Below, in pieces: positions 1-11,400 of a stretch of DNA of 64,000 nt (its first letter is position 1; every line of letters starts with the position of its first letter). The notes under the pieces were generated by a model. It was given only the letters and a program-made list of their open reading frames with translations, ran no database searches and was not told the DNA's origin. The DNA comes from Orientallactaga sibirica (Eukaryota > Chordata > Mammalia > Rodentia > Dipodidae). Location of the stretch: positions 25,537,001 through 25,601,000 of the forward strand of contig JAEOAD010000029.1 of NCBI GenBank assembly GCA_036365145.1. The letters are read 5' to 3'. Position numbers and translations under genes: made by a program.

Positions 1-929
1 TCTCCATGACTACAAGCCATGATTAGAAGCACTGGCTCAGAAAAGAGGTTACAGAGTTATTTCCAGTTATGATGATCTCTCTCTCTCTCTCCCTCTTTTT
101 GTCTCTCTCTCCCATGCTACAGAACTGGAAGCTACCACTGTTCTTTCTGGATAGATTTTCAACACTGCTCTGTCATGATGAAAATGATATAAAAACAGAG
201 GTCTGTCTCACTTTACTGCCTTTGTTAAATTCAGATCAACAAAATAATTATCCTTAGGTTGTACATAGATAGCCATTAGCCTTAGAGATCATTGTGGATG
301 GCCCATAATCCCATTTTTCTGATAACAGAAAGGAAAAAGTCACCTCTCCCTGATCAGAGGAACAATGTCCTCTGGTTGGTCCAGGATGGAGCCCATCATT
401 CACTAACTAGCCTGGTTAAGAGACCACTCTGCACCTACAGAAATGCTAATGAGGTAGGAAGAACAGTTATCCCCTTAACAAGATAATTTACTTAAAGTGC
501 CAGAAGTCCATCCCTCAGTGCAGTTGTTCACACATGTTTGAGGATACTGTCTGCTTTCTAAATTATTACTAAAAAAAAACACCTTTTTTTTCTTTTTGTC
601 TTGTTCATGCTTTCTCATAAATGTTCCTGGTTTTTTTTTTTTTTTTCTGATCATGAGACAAAGGACATGATAGTGTGAAAATGTACAACCAGGCAAAATA
701 TGTTTACTGCTATAATAGCAGCACATAAATTATGCAGATAACCAATTGCTCTCAGATTGGATTTGAAGCCTGTTCCAGGGGAGGTAATTTATGCCTGGAA
801 CTGAAAATTGAATAAAAATCTTATGACTTGGAAAGTTAAAGCCTTATGGGGAAACCTACCACTGTTCTTTGGCTAAATAGATATGTTGTGCTTTTCAAAT
901 TGCTCTCCACATGTTTATATTTGTGCTCA
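1..929. other. Unclassified unique AT-rich sequence
   Basis: No open frame above about 80 codons and no recognised repeat apart from a CT tract near the start and a T16 run at 631-646. The short frames on both strands show no recognisable domain. I see no gene here. Confidence 0.5.
76..113. repeat. CT-rich microsatellite
   Basis: An interrupted (TC)n tract. It resembles the CT-rich 3' part of the local B2-type SINEs, but no SINE body is visible beside it. Confidence 0.7.
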
Positions 930-1585
930 AATATTAATACTCTACTTAATTTTGATTAGAGAAGCTTCATTTTGCAGATGGTCATGACTATTTAGATAAT
1001 CCAGGACTCCTCAAGGTATGAGAAGTGGCAGTTGAGTGCTCAGCCATGGGTGAAGCACCTCTACTCCATCCACATGAGCAAGGCGGCAGAAAGAAAGTCA
1101 GCGCTGCTATCACCACTGACTAGAGAAGCTTCTACGACTCAAACTCATCAAAATACTGTAAATAAGATGCTGTTGAGAGCTCAGTGCTAAATGAGACATC
1201 TCCATCATGCCCTCCAAGTCTCAGGGAATATCACTGAAGAGGGGGCATAAATGATGTTAAGAGCCAAAGGATGAAGAGGAGCACTTTGTGGCACTATCCT
1301 CTAGGGATGACATGACTGGTGCATTCGTGACCTCATAGTGGATGCTGTTGTCTTCTCAAGATCTGCACAGTATTGAGTCTGTTCACAATTCAACATAGGT
1401 GATGAAAAAGGGCAGAAACAATGAGACTGCAACATAGAGGTGGAACTACTTGGAAAGAAGTGGGAGTTCAGAGCAATGGAGGAAAGTAGGGGATGCAAAA
1501 GAGGGTAATGGCAGGGAATTATGGTCACATTAAAGTATATTCATATACTAAAATCCTCAATTTAAAAAAGAAACTAAAAACTATT
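930..1585 (+). mobile_element. L1 3'UTR remnant (Lx-like)
   Basis: Shares the ordered landmarks 'agagaagcttc', 'cagatggt', 'gagtgctcag', 'gacatct', 'ctcaggg', 'gaagaggggg' and 'agagccaaagga' with the copy near 53.8-54.1 kb, and ends in an A-rich stretch. The order matches what I recall of rodent Lx 3'UTRs. No ORF2 sequence lies upstream, so this is a heavily 5'-truncated copy. The 'agagaagcttc' landmark occurs twice about 160 bp apart, which suggests an internal duplication in this copy. Confidence 0.7.
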
Positions 1586-2030
1586 TTTTTTCTTGGTGAT
1601 AGGGAGGGGCTGCCTACTTCCCTAGTCAGCCTAGAGGAGGAAACAACCAAAGAAAAATATTCTCAAGTCTTAAAGTTTTGGTTTTTCTCAGACCTGTGTC
1701 TTCTTTCATCTTCCTTAATTCTTCCATTTAGCATGGGCTTGTCTATGGCTATCCATGCCCCATCATTGTATTTTGAAGCACATAATTTCTTTGATGCAAA
1801 CAACTGCTTTAATTTCACATGTTCAAAGCTGAAAGGCAGAATGAATTTTTCCACGAGTTTTACTCCTATTTACCTGATATTGCAGATGAGATTTACATTA
1901 TGGAAATGAATATTAGAATAAGATACAAGCTTACTGAAATAGAGGGTATAAGGAGATGAGATTTGCAGGAGAGAGTATAAGGAGACAGGGAGTAGGGTAG
2001 AGTGCTATTATACAAATATGTGTTTCCTCT
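1586..2030. other. Unclassified sequence
   Basis: A 138-codon plus frame covers most of this stretch and starts inside the L1 remnant. Its translation is low in complexity and rich in F, L and S, with no recognisable domain. I treat it as chance. Confidence 0.5.
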
Positions 2031-2035
2031 TCAAA

Positions 2036-2121
2036 TTCCTATGCTGAAAACCTCACCCCATATTGATGGTATTAGGAGCACTGACTTTGACAAGTACTAG
2101 GACAAAAAAAAAAAAAAAAAA
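2036..2121 (+). repeat. Possible MaLR/MST-type LTR scrap with A18 tract
   Basis: The phrase 'gatggtattaggag' following 'gctgaaaacctcacccc' resembles the 5' part of old MaLR LTRs. An A18 run follows at 2104-2121. The fragment is too short for a firm family call. Confidence 0.35.
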
Positions 2122-2132
2122 GCCCTCATGCT

Positions 2133-2445
2133 TGAGAGCTATTGACATGGTTTGGTGGACATAGCACTTGCCTCCTAAGTGTGAGCACATAAGTTTAAGT
2201 TCAGGTCACCGAGGACACATAAAGGTCTCTTTCAAGCAAGAAGGAAAATAGAGTTAGGAGAATCTACTAGCATCTCATGGGTCAGCTATCCTGGTGCATG
2301 GAGCTGTGAAATGAGAAAACCTACCTCAAAGGAGATGGAAAGCGCGAACTGACACCTGAAGTAGTCCTCTGACTTCTAAATGTGTTGTAGCATTCTTTGA
2401 CATGCACATAAACACATCATACACACACAAACACAGAATAAACAT
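2133..2445 (+). mobile_element. B3-like SINE, degenerate
   Basis: A tRNA-like head ('atagcacttgcctcctaagtg') is followed by a B3-type body and a tail region with 'tctgacttctaaatg...acatgcacataaacac', the usual B3 ending before a CA-rich tail. The copy is strongly diverged, so the boundaries are approximate. Confidence 0.6.
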
Positions 2446-2450
2446 CAAAT

Positions 2451-2467
2451 AGATAGATAGATAGATA
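2451..2467. repeat. (GATA)n microsatellite
   Basis: About four GATA units at the end of the B3-like element, probably expanded from its tail. Confidence 0.75.
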
Positions 2468-2740
2468 AATAAAATGGGTAGAAAGATAGTAAAACAGACT
2501 AAAGAAAGACATCCCCTGATGAGTGAAGCTAGAGTAAGAAGATAGGTGTCTAGAGAGAAGCCTTCCATCCCTTTTCTGGTGTCCTGATCTTCAGCTTCCC
2601 AGCCTCCATGGCTTTGAGAGAACCTAGGGAATTCTGTTATAGCAAGCCAACTAGAATAAGACAAATGGTACATAGATCTTGTTCCTCATTTTCATGGGGT
2701 TATTTCTCATTGTTCATAAGAAAGTTTTCATCCTAGTAGA

Positions 2741-2943
2741 TGTTTCTGGGTCAGGGTTCAACCAACTATGATCCATCAACCACATGGCCAGGGGCCTGGT
2801 TTTGTAGTTTTATTGGAACACAGGCAGGCTGTTATTTACATAAGATCTACAGCAACTTTCATCCTGCAATAGTGGGAGTGTTTACTGTGGATCACAAAAC
2901 TAAAATTATTTTCTATCTGGCCCTTTATGTAAATGCTATCTAA
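2741..2943 (+). mobile_element. Ancient mammalian interspersed repeat (DNA-transposon type?)
   Basis: Contains 'ttttattggaacacaggca' and 'tatctggccctttatgtaaa', which match a very common old mammalian repeat that I recall reading 'gttttattggaacacagcca ... ctatctggccctttac'. It is probably hAT-related, but I cannot name the family safely. A 67-codon frame across it is coincidental. Confidence 0.6.
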
Positions 2944-3037
2944 CTTTAAACCTTTATATAGCCTAATAGTAGAAAAATGGAAATATTGCAACTATGTATG
3001 TATATATCATTATGTGTATGAAAATATTGTCTTATGA

Positions 3038-3366
3038 GCATGTGGTGGTTTGAATAAAATGTTCACTGTGTTTTGAATACTTGGTCTTCTGTTGTGGCAA
3101 TTTGAGAAAGTTGTGGGACTTTTGGGAGGTGAAGGCTTGATGGAGGAGGTGTGCTGCTGGGGGTGACTTTGGAGTTACATAACCCAATTCCAAGCCGAGT
3201 ATTTGTACTACTTCCTTCTTGTTCACATGGGGTGATGTGAGGCAGCTTCCTGCTGTGCCATGCTTTTCCTAGCATGGTGAAAATTTCCTTATAAGCCAGA
3301 TAAAATCCTTCATCCAATTAGCTGTTTCTGGATGGATTTTTTTTCAGCAATGATAAGATAACAGCT
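3038..3366 (+). mobile_element. Solo LTR, rodent ERVL-MaLR type
   Basis: Begins 'tgtggtggtttgaata', carries the central 'gggaggtgaaggcttgatgg' segment and 'ccttataagcc', and ends near 'aagataacagc'. This order is that of the widespread rodent LTRs beginning 'tgtggtggtttgaata'. No internal retroviral sequence or partner LTR is present. Family assignment is from memory. Confidence 0.6.
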
Positions 3367-4171
3367 ATAGAGCATATTATGTGCTTTTAGACAAATTGAA
3401 TGTTAAATATCAAATACTTTTTGCAACTATTCAGATATTTGATTTATAGCATTTGTAATCCTAGTAATTTTTGTAATATAACCTTATATTATTGAAGTAT
3501 CATTTTCTCACTAGGAAAATACATTTGTTCATAATATTTTATTAAAATACAATAAGAGATTTAATTTGGAAATCATATATTAGGGACTTGGGATCTCTAT
3601 AAATACCATTTCTGTATTCTGTTTCTCTACCTAATTGTAAGATAATTATACATGTCTGTTGGGGAGATAAGTGAACTAGGAATATATAATGTGCTATATT
3701 AAATACATGTTCTACTCTGGGTGAGTTGATTAAAAAGAAAGACTGAAATTTCATAAGCTTGCTGTATTTTGATGTCTATTTTCAATTTCTCCTAACATAT
3801 TTAATCCACAAGTATGTTGTAGAGATCAATAAATATTTCTTAATTTTTTAAAAATATATTTATTTCATCTAGCTTTGCAACTCCATTAATGAATTTTCAT
3901 TTATAGCAAAGGTCATCTACAAACATTGCTGCTCACAGAACATGAAAATGTTTATTTTCTGACATCCTAGTTAATACTAACAGATTGTCTTGCCAATTTA
4001 AAAATATGATATTTGCAAACTTATCATATATAGGCAATTGGATTTTTCTTCTGTGTATATTTTATTTATATCTCTGAACTACTCTTTCATAGAGGTTTTT
4101 TCCCTTTCTTTTTTTCTCATTGATTTCTAGATTTCATTTATATAATGTATAGTCTATTGCTTTAATCATTA
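3367..4171. other. Unclassified AT-rich sequence
   Basis: Very AT-rich, with frequent stop codons in all frames. No gene or recognised repeat seen. Confidence 0.5.
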
Positions 4172-4185
4172 AAATGTTGCAATTA

Positions 4186-4413
4186 GGGCTGGAGAGATAG
4201 CTTAGCGGTTATGGCGCATACCTGTAATGCCTAAGAACCCCGGTTCGATTCTCTAGGTCCCATGTAAGCCAGATGCACATGGTGGTGCATGCATCTGGAG
4301 TTCGTTTGCAGTGGCTAGAGGCCCTGGAATGCCCATTCTCTCAATCTCTCTCTCTCCCTTTCTCTGTCTCTAATAAATCAATCACTCAATCAATAAAAAT
4401 AAAATCTTTAAAC
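4186..4413 (+). mobile_element. B2-type SINE (type A) with 14-bp TSD
   Basis: Full-length tRNA-derived SINE. A-box-like 'tggcttagcgg' region (here 'tagcttagcgg'), B-box 'ggttcgattctc', body 'gtaagccagatgcacatgg', 'ctggagttcgtttgcagtgg', CT-rich segment and AATAAA-containing tail. Perfect direct repeats 'aaatgttgcaatta' flank it at 4172-4185 and 4414-4427, direct evidence of L1-mediated insertion. Confidence 0.93.
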
Positions 4414-4427
4414 AAATGTTGCAATTA

Positions 4428-5391
4428 TAATAATTATACAATATTTCACTCCGTGTCTTGTATTTTAATTTGGTTTATAGTTTAATGGTAAAAATCAGTC
4501 TAAATGTGGAATCTGACAAGGTCTAAAGTTCTATCAACCGTACACATGGCTAGGTAGGCAATTCCTAACCCTCCACCATTATCCAACTTATCTCCTACCA
4601 CATGTAGCCCACAGAGTATGTCCCCACAGTTTTTATACATAAGACCACTTCTTAGTTCTTGTAGCATTAATACTCAAGCACAATTTAACAATGTAGAATC
4701 TCTCCTTTTACCTTTAATCCCTGGAAATTTAATTTTTCTCATATTCCTATTTTAAAAATATTAAGTATAACATATTTAATATTCAGTGTAATATTATAAT
4801 AGACTGAAACTGACAAAGTATGCTCTACTCATGCTCATGATATAACTTTAATTCTACCTTATTTATTTTACTCTACCATATTCTCTTTGCCTTTCATATC
4901 TATGGAACCAAAAATTTAGGAAAATATTGTATCTTATTCAAAGTGTACAGTGTTCTTTGATATTATTTCTTAAGCAATACAATAACTTTTTCCTAATATT
5001 TAATGACTACAAAAACAACTGACAGTAGAAAGAGGACTTAGAGATGCTCTATACTGTCATTCTCAATAGGAAAAAGAGATTCCCCCCAGATATTTATGGA
5101 CTTCAAAACAGACTATACCCAGGATTTGTGGCTTTAACACAAGAAAGAATTCCAATAAGAGCCTGTGAAGCAGAGGTGAAGACTATACTAAAGAAGTTTT
5201 ATTACAGACTTAGGCATGAGTATTAGGAAAAAGAAAAGGTGCTCAGAAAGAGAGTGAGTACACACCTTATAGCATGAGTGTGGTTTCCTCTAAGAGACAT
5301 TCACTTAGGGAAAGAATAAGACAAGTGTGGCTATGGATGTTTTGAGGATGAGTCACATTATTGTATTCTGGTGGATACTGTATAGTGAGTT
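4428..5391. other. Unclassified sequence
   Basis: Mostly AT-rich. The part around 5030-5330 is richer in purines and carries a 60-codon plus frame (5044-5226). It might be an old LTR or internal fragment, but I do not recognise it. Confidence 0.4.
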
Positions 5392-5404
5392 CTAAAAGCC
5401 TTTT

Positions 5405-5610
5405 TTTTTTCTTTTTGTTAAATAAATATATATATATACTTTATTTATTTGAAAGAGAATGGGTGCACCAGGGCCTCCAGCCACTGCAAAGGAACTCCAG
5501 ATGCATGTGCACCCTTGTACATCTGGCTTATGTCAGTCCTGGAGAATCTAATAGGGATCCTTTGGCTTTGCAGGCAAATGCCTTAACCACTAAGCCATCT
5601 CTCCAGGCCC
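5405..5610 (-). mobile_element. B2-type SINE (type A), antisense, TSD visible
   Basis: Read on the minus strand it starts 'gggcctggagagatggctta' and runs through the type A body to a tail that appears as T-rich sequence at the left end. Flanking copies 'ctaaaagcctttt' (5392-5404) and 'ctagaagcctttt' (5611-5623) form a 13-bp TSD with one mismatch. Confidence 0.92.
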
Positions 5611-5623
5611 CTAGAAGCCTTTT

Positions 5624-6749
5624 CAATAGAAGACACTCCCCTTCTCTATTTCCCTTTTTGGTTATTGATATTATAGTCTTTGACATATTTTATAATTATC
5701 TTAATCAAACATTAATTAATATCCTTTTGTCAAAATAACTGATTTTCATTTAAATTATTCTTAAAGAAAGGACAAAATTAATTTTAAAAGAAACAATTGT
5801 AATATCCAACTATGGTGCATATTATACCTTAACATGTCATTAAAGCATTATCTTAAATATGATAACCACTTTGGCCTTTACTAACAAATGGGTGCAGTAT
5901 TACTGGATCTCCTCCAAAAATGTTAGCAAAGTTATCAGATACATAGCTCCAGAAATTTTATACATATTAAATGTAAATATTAAATAATATGTGGAGTATA
6001 GCACACAAATGAAAGCATCCCTTTTTAAACTATGATTATCTTTTCTATTCAGATATCTCACCCCATAAAATTTAAAATAAAAGAGTCCTTGGTGGCTTGC
6101 TGTTCAGTATAACCCTTGAGAATGCCTGGCTTCCTCTGAAAATACCACCCTACAAATGAAAAGATATATCCTATATCTTATTTCATATATAAGTTTTACT
6201 CTGTGTACTCATCTAATGCAATTACATCAGTCATATGACTTCTTAAGATGAGTGGTTAAGAATAAGGAGACAGATACACAAACAAATCAGAGTGTTGGTG
6301 AATGTCACTAATCTCTGTAACCAGCCAAATTTCATCAACATAGAGACTTGGTCTCCATGTCTCTCACCAAGATAGAGGTTTTAGGCATGAGAAACAAAAA
6401 ACTGATGCCTATGGAACCCTTCAGAGGAAGTTGAAGCTGATTATGTCTTTCTAAGTCACTGGTAAACTGTAATTACTTCTGTGTTTTTGAATTTTTGTGA
6501 GGCCATCTGAACTATTTGAATTTTAGAGCAACGAGCCTGACCATAGCCAAATATACCAAGGATTAACACCTGACTAGAATTTGTCTGTATGGAAGGATGG
6601 TGGTCTTATTGCTCATCTCCAAAAGGAGCATGATGAGGTCCTTCTAGATTTCAAATTGAGTGAATTTTTAATATATACCACTATGATTATCAGCATTTTA
6701 TTCTCTTTTGTTAACTTCTTAAAAGTTCATAACTATTATCTCTTCCCAT
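5624..6749. other. Unclassified AT-rich sequence
   Basis: No recognised repeat. A 61-codon frame (6581-6766) runs into the next SINE and is not convincing. Confidence 0.5.
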
Positions 6750-6765
6750 GGAAATTTACTTTTTA

Positions 6766-7037
6766 AAATTTTTTTTTAATTTTATTTTTAGAGAGAGAGA
6801 CAGAGAGAGATAGAGAGGGAGAGGGAGACAGAAATGAGCACGCCAGCAGTCTCTCAGCTGCTGTGAACGAAATCCAGATGCGTGCGACCCCTTGTGGGCA
6901 AGTGCGGCATTGCGCCCTTGCCTCACTTTGCATCTGGCTAAACGTGGAACCTGGAGATTGGAACTGCTGGACATTGGAACCAGCATTCTTAGGCTTAGCA
7001 GGCAAGCACCTTAGCTGCTAAGCCATCTCTCCAGCCG
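6766..7037 (-). mobile_element. B2-type SINE (type B), antisense, 16-bp TSD
   Basis: Minus-strand copy of the longer subfamily. It carries the type B block 'tttagccagatgcaaagtga...gggcgcaatgccgcac' in place of the type A 'gtaagccagatgcacaagg'. Perfect TSD 'ggaaatttacttttta' at 6750-6765 and 7038-7053. The short antisense frames over it are shadows of the SINE. Confidence 0.94.
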
Positions 7038-7053
7038 GGAAATTTACTTTTTA

Positions 7054-8235
7054 TCAAACACAAACACTGCTCTTTTCCCCTTAAATTTTTTAAGTGTTTT
7101 ATTTTCTTTTATGCCATATTCATGCTGTTTTTCCTACTTGGTTTTTCATCATTCGCTTAGAAAACAAGGATCTTTTTATGTCTAAGTTTTTGACAGTTTT
7201 TAATTTCAGAAGTGTTGCTTATAATTAACTGGATTATAATTTTTCACCTCCCCAATCTCTGAATGATCATAGTAACAACCCAGGTTAACATTGTGGTCTA
7301 CTTATTGTAACCAGGAACTATTCTAAGTGCTGCTTGTGAAACAAAGCAAAAGACTGAATTCTCAGCACAATGTTAGGAAGGCACTATGGGTTCTCCTTAG
7401 CAAGTTAGGCCATTCTTTTTCACATGGCATAGAAAGCATGTATGTCTTGGGATCCCACCCTGTAACACCGCACTTCTTCCTGCTTTGTTCTATTTATGCC
7501 TCTCCTGCATTTAATGGAGGATGGAAAGAGACACAAGGGTCATATTAATTTCTTGACACTCTAGTAGCCATGATTTATCATAGCATATGTAGCTGTGTGC
7601 TATAGTATAAGCAGTGTTGTAGGCTCTTAGGCTCTTTCAAAAACCTGTAGTGTATCAGGAAATTAGGTCTGCTTATACAACACAATTGTTTTAAAGACAG
7701 TCTAGAATTGAAAACTGTACCATTTCCCATGCACTGGACATGGTATGAAACTCAGAGAATAGTTTCACTTTAAGGCCATTGACACACTGCCATATATTCA
7801 ACCGGCAGTTAACTGAATTTTCCATTTTTTGCCAAGCTAAATAGCTACATATTTTCAGTAGAATGAATTACAAATAATTTACAAATAAAATGATGATAGA
7901 TAGAATATAGAGATTATAGAGAATGGGGAGAGAAATTTACAATGTTGAAAGGGAAGCTGACTCAATTTGATTTTTTTACTAACTATTTATGAAATAAATA
8001 CATCTTATTCACTTCTTTAGTACTCATTACTATCCTAAAAATGGTAGGAATAAAATAAAATTGAATAAACATTTGCAATCACTTTTGTGATAAACTGTTC
8101 TATTTCACTTGTATAGGTACATGAATATAGATACATCTGTGTATGTTTATGTATGTGTCAATACTATATATTTATATAGTCATTAAGTACCCTACTATGT
8201 TCCTGAAAAGTTATAGATAAGAGAGAAGCAGGATA
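7054..8235. other. Unclassified AT-rich sequence
   Basis: A 73-codon plus frame at 7327-7548 has no recognisable domain. No repeat recognised. Confidence 0.5.
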
Positions 8236-8388
8236 GGCTTTTTGTTGTTTTGAGGCAGGGTCTCATTCTAACTCATGTTGACCTGGAACTCACTGTATAT
8301 CCTACACTGACCTTAAACTCAGGGTAGTAATCCTACCTCAGTCTCCACAGTCCTGGAATTAAAAGTGGGCACCATAATGCCTGGCTCA
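8236..8388 (-). mobile_element. B1 SINE, antisense, diverged
   Basis: 7SL-derived: 'gaggcagggtctcattctaa', 'tgacctggaactcactgta', 'aaactcagggtagtaatcc' and 'gcctggctca' are the reverse complement of B1 landmarks in order. Diverged by many substitutions, so an older copy. Confidence 0.88.
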
Positions 8389-8506
8389 GACCAGAAAATT
8401 TAAATTCTTATAGAAATCTACTAAATAATGTCCCTAAACCTACAAAAGTTAAAAGTAATGCTCAACAGAGACAGTATACTGATGGCTTATCTAAAGAGCC
8501 ACACAT

Positions 8507-8820
8507 GAGCTGGAGAGATGGCTTAGCAGTTAAGTACTTGCCTATGAAGCCAAAGGACCCCGGTTTGTAGCTCAATTCCCTAGTACACATGTAAGCCAGT
8601 AAGCCAAGTGCACAAGGTGGTGCATGCATCTGGAGTTGGTTTGCAGGAGCTGGAGGCCCTGATGCACCCATTCTCTCTCTCTCTTCCTCTCTCTCTCTCT
8701 CTCTCCCCCTTCCTCTTTATCACTCTGTCTATCCATTGCTAATAAATATAATATAATATAATATAATATAATATAATATAATATAATATAATATAATATA
8801 ATATAATATAATTAATATAA
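8507..8820 (+). mobile_element. B2-type SINE (type A) with expanded tail, TSD visible
   Basis: Head 'gagctggagagatggcttag', body 'gtgcacaaggtggtgcatgc', a long CT block and a tail converted to an ATAAT microsatellite. Perfect TSD 'taaagagccaca' at 8492-8503 and 8821-8832 shows that the microsatellite lies inside the inserted unit. Confidence 0.93.
8746..8811. repeat. (ATAAT)n pentanucleotide microsatellite
   Basis: About 13 nearly perfect 5-bp units, sitting where the SINE AAATAA-type tail should be. It probably arose from that tail after insertion and is likely to vary in length between individuals. Confidence 0.95.
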
Positions 8821-8910
8821 TAAAGAGCCACATATTATTTTTCCAACTTTAAAGGCCATTATTTTCTTTTATAACTGTTGCTTTCCAGAGTATGAGAAAG
8901 TCTCTTATAA

Positions 8911-9150
8911 TGGTGCTGAAGAAATTGCTCAGTGGTTAAATGTGCTTGCTTGCAAAGCCTGACAACCTGAGTTTGAATTCCCTGTATCCATGTAAAGCCA
9001 GACTCACAAAGTGGCTCATTCATCTGGAGATCATTTACCTTGGCAAGAGACCCTGTTATACCCATTCCCTCTCTCTTACTCTCATTCATTCATATTCTCT
9101 CTCTCTCAAATAAATAAGTAAATGAATAAATATTTTTTAAAAAAATTATG
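8911..9150 (+). mobile_element. B2-type SINE, diverged
   Basis: Recognisable 'gctcagtggttaaatgtgct', 'gcaaagcctgacaacctgag', 'catctggag', CT-rich segment and 'caaataaataagtaaatgaataaa' tail. Much more diverged than its neighbours, and no clear TSD is seen. Confidence 0.82.
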
Positions 9151-10985
9151 CATACACATTAAGTGCTGATCATAATTGTCCTTTTTCCCAATAATACACA
9201 AAACAATAATCCAATATTAGGAATATTAGTATGAAATAGCTTTGCTGTGTGGATTTTAGTGGATAGTCAAAGCACCCCAATTCCATTCCTATTTTTAGAT
9301 ACATGAATACTTAATTTTATTCTTATTTACTTACTATCATGTGTGTGTCAAAGCAATAGAAAGGGGGCACTGAATTTTCCTACTTCTCACGCATGGAGCA
9401 GTGTTTTTCAGTCACTCTTGATTAATATTATCTCCTTCTGCTCAAATCACAGTCTTGACACATTGTCTTTTGTTTAGACTAACAGTATGAGACATGGAGA
9501 AACATTTCATCAGTCACTACTGAGAAATTATTCTTATGAAACTAAGTTTAGCTCAAACACTCCTAATCAAAAGAAAAAAAATTGAACTTAAGAATTTTAA
9601 AAAGATATGTCATACATTTTTAGGAGTCTAGCTAATAGTATTCCTTGGGGTTTTTGAGCCTGAGACATGCACAGACAGTAGCTGGGACCTGTTTCTGAGA
9701 CTCAGAGTTACCACCAGAATAGCAATGACTTCATCTCCTCACTGTTAAACTGTTCAGAGATTTTTGTTTTCCTGGTTATAAATGCATGTAAAAAAAAAAA
9801 AAAAATCCCTGGCGGGTTGAGACTTCAGAAACCAAAGCTGTTATATTGTAATTAGAAATGTTTACTACATGTGGGATTATGTCAAAAAGAGGAAGCTATG
9901 AACAGTGATACCCCATATCATGTGAACCAGCCCAAATAACACATCCAGTAAATTCAGACTTGTTCTCAAAAGCTGATCAACTGTCTTGTGGCCCTTGAGA
10001 GATGCCAAGAACACTTAAACCAGCGTTCAATTTAAAGGGGATGCAATATATTTTTTCTAGTGAATGACAGTCATCTGTCTCCAATGAAAAATTACCCTGG
10101 CAAACCATCTATATTACAGGTAATCCACCCTCCTGCTTACTTGGAACGTGGGGTGACACTCTAAAAATTACAGATAAAAAATATTTGAGGCCCATGAGCT
10201 AATGAGACATCTGTCAGTTATCTGCCTTGCCTTGTGGAGAATGTTCTACCTATAAATATCTTAATGTGTGCTTGTTGATTATTGCTCTTATAGATCTAAT
10301 GTGCAACTCCTCTCCATCTGGTCGACTTTAACTACTCTGTGCTGAAGCCTAATTTACAAAAAACCTTTGATGTTACCAAAACAACACTGTCTTTCATGAT
10401 TTAAAATTTACGCTAGAAAAGGAATAATTCAACTATATAGTTAGATAAATTTCAATTCAAAGTTTCCCACACTAAAAAGATGATATACTATAGTATAACA
10501 AATATACTTATACTCAATTGCTATTAAGCAAAATCATTCAAAAATGTTTTGAAGTCAAACATGACTGATTAAAAATGTTTTTGTCTTTTTTTTTTTTTTT
10601 TTTTTTTACCAAATAGTCTTTTTCTCCTGAAGAAAACCACTACATAAAAGTAGCATGTGTCTCTTTAGTAAATATGTTCGATCTATTATATTTGTACAAA
10701 TCTATAAATAATATTTTCTCTTGCTTTGCCTGACATTAAATATATCATGCACCATGTATCATGATGGATGTTGCTTATTTGTTCCAAAATAAGGTATTTG
10801 ATAGTTTTATTTAGTTGAGTTGTTCTTACATTTTATACCTTACAAATATATCAAAACATGTACAATAGATCCTCCTGTTGAAAGACATTTATGTTGATAT
10901 GCAATTTGGTATTGTAAATAATTCTGCAACTAGATCACAATCTCCATGTAAAAATGTTCTCTATCTCTGAGGTGCCATTTCATAC
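9151..10985. other. Unclassified unique sequence with a possible conserved block
   Basis: No repeat recognised. The interval from about 9640 to 10380 is less AT-biased than its surroundings and free of simple repeats except A15 near 9790, so it is a candidate conserved noncoding element, though conservation cannot be tested here. A poly-T run lies near 10590-10607. Confidence 0.4.
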
Positions 10986-10989
10986 ATAT

Positions 10990-11400
10990 ATATTGTAATT
11001 TGGTCATTTAGACCCTCATTACATTCTCTTGTCCCCTTCCACTCCCTTTGAATGGCTCTTCCTCCTACATACTGACGGATGCATCACTGAAGAGAACTTC
11101 CTCTCCCCTGACAATCACTGACTACAAGTAGCTCCTCAGGGAGGGCCAGGCACACATTAGCCCTGCCCTCATCCATAACAGACCGTTGGTTAGCCTTTCC
11201 TTGTGCAAGACTTGTACAGGTAACCACAGCTGCTGTGAGTTCATGAATCCACTGGTCATGTGGTGTCTAGACAAGCAAGCAAGCGAGTTCCACAGTCTCC
11301 GCTACACCAGCTCTTACATTCTCTCTGCCCCACTTTTAAGATGTTCTGGGATCCTCTATCAGATTGTCTTTCTGATGGCAGGAAAATCTTCTCGCAAGGG
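10990..11400 (-). mobile_element. L1 3'UTR remnant (Lx-like), antisense
   Basis: Contains 'tgtgcaagacttgtacagg', 'taaccacagctgctgtgag' and 'ttcatgaatccactggtcat', the reverse complement of a segment I recall from rodent Lx 3'UTRs. The 74-codon plus frame across it (11186-11410) is antisense and not a gene. Confidence 0.65.

Noticed and set aside
4186..4260. tRNA gene
   Set aside because: A- and B-box motifs are those of a tRNA-derived SINE head. No cloverleaf acceptor stem is evident, and the same sequence recurs many times.
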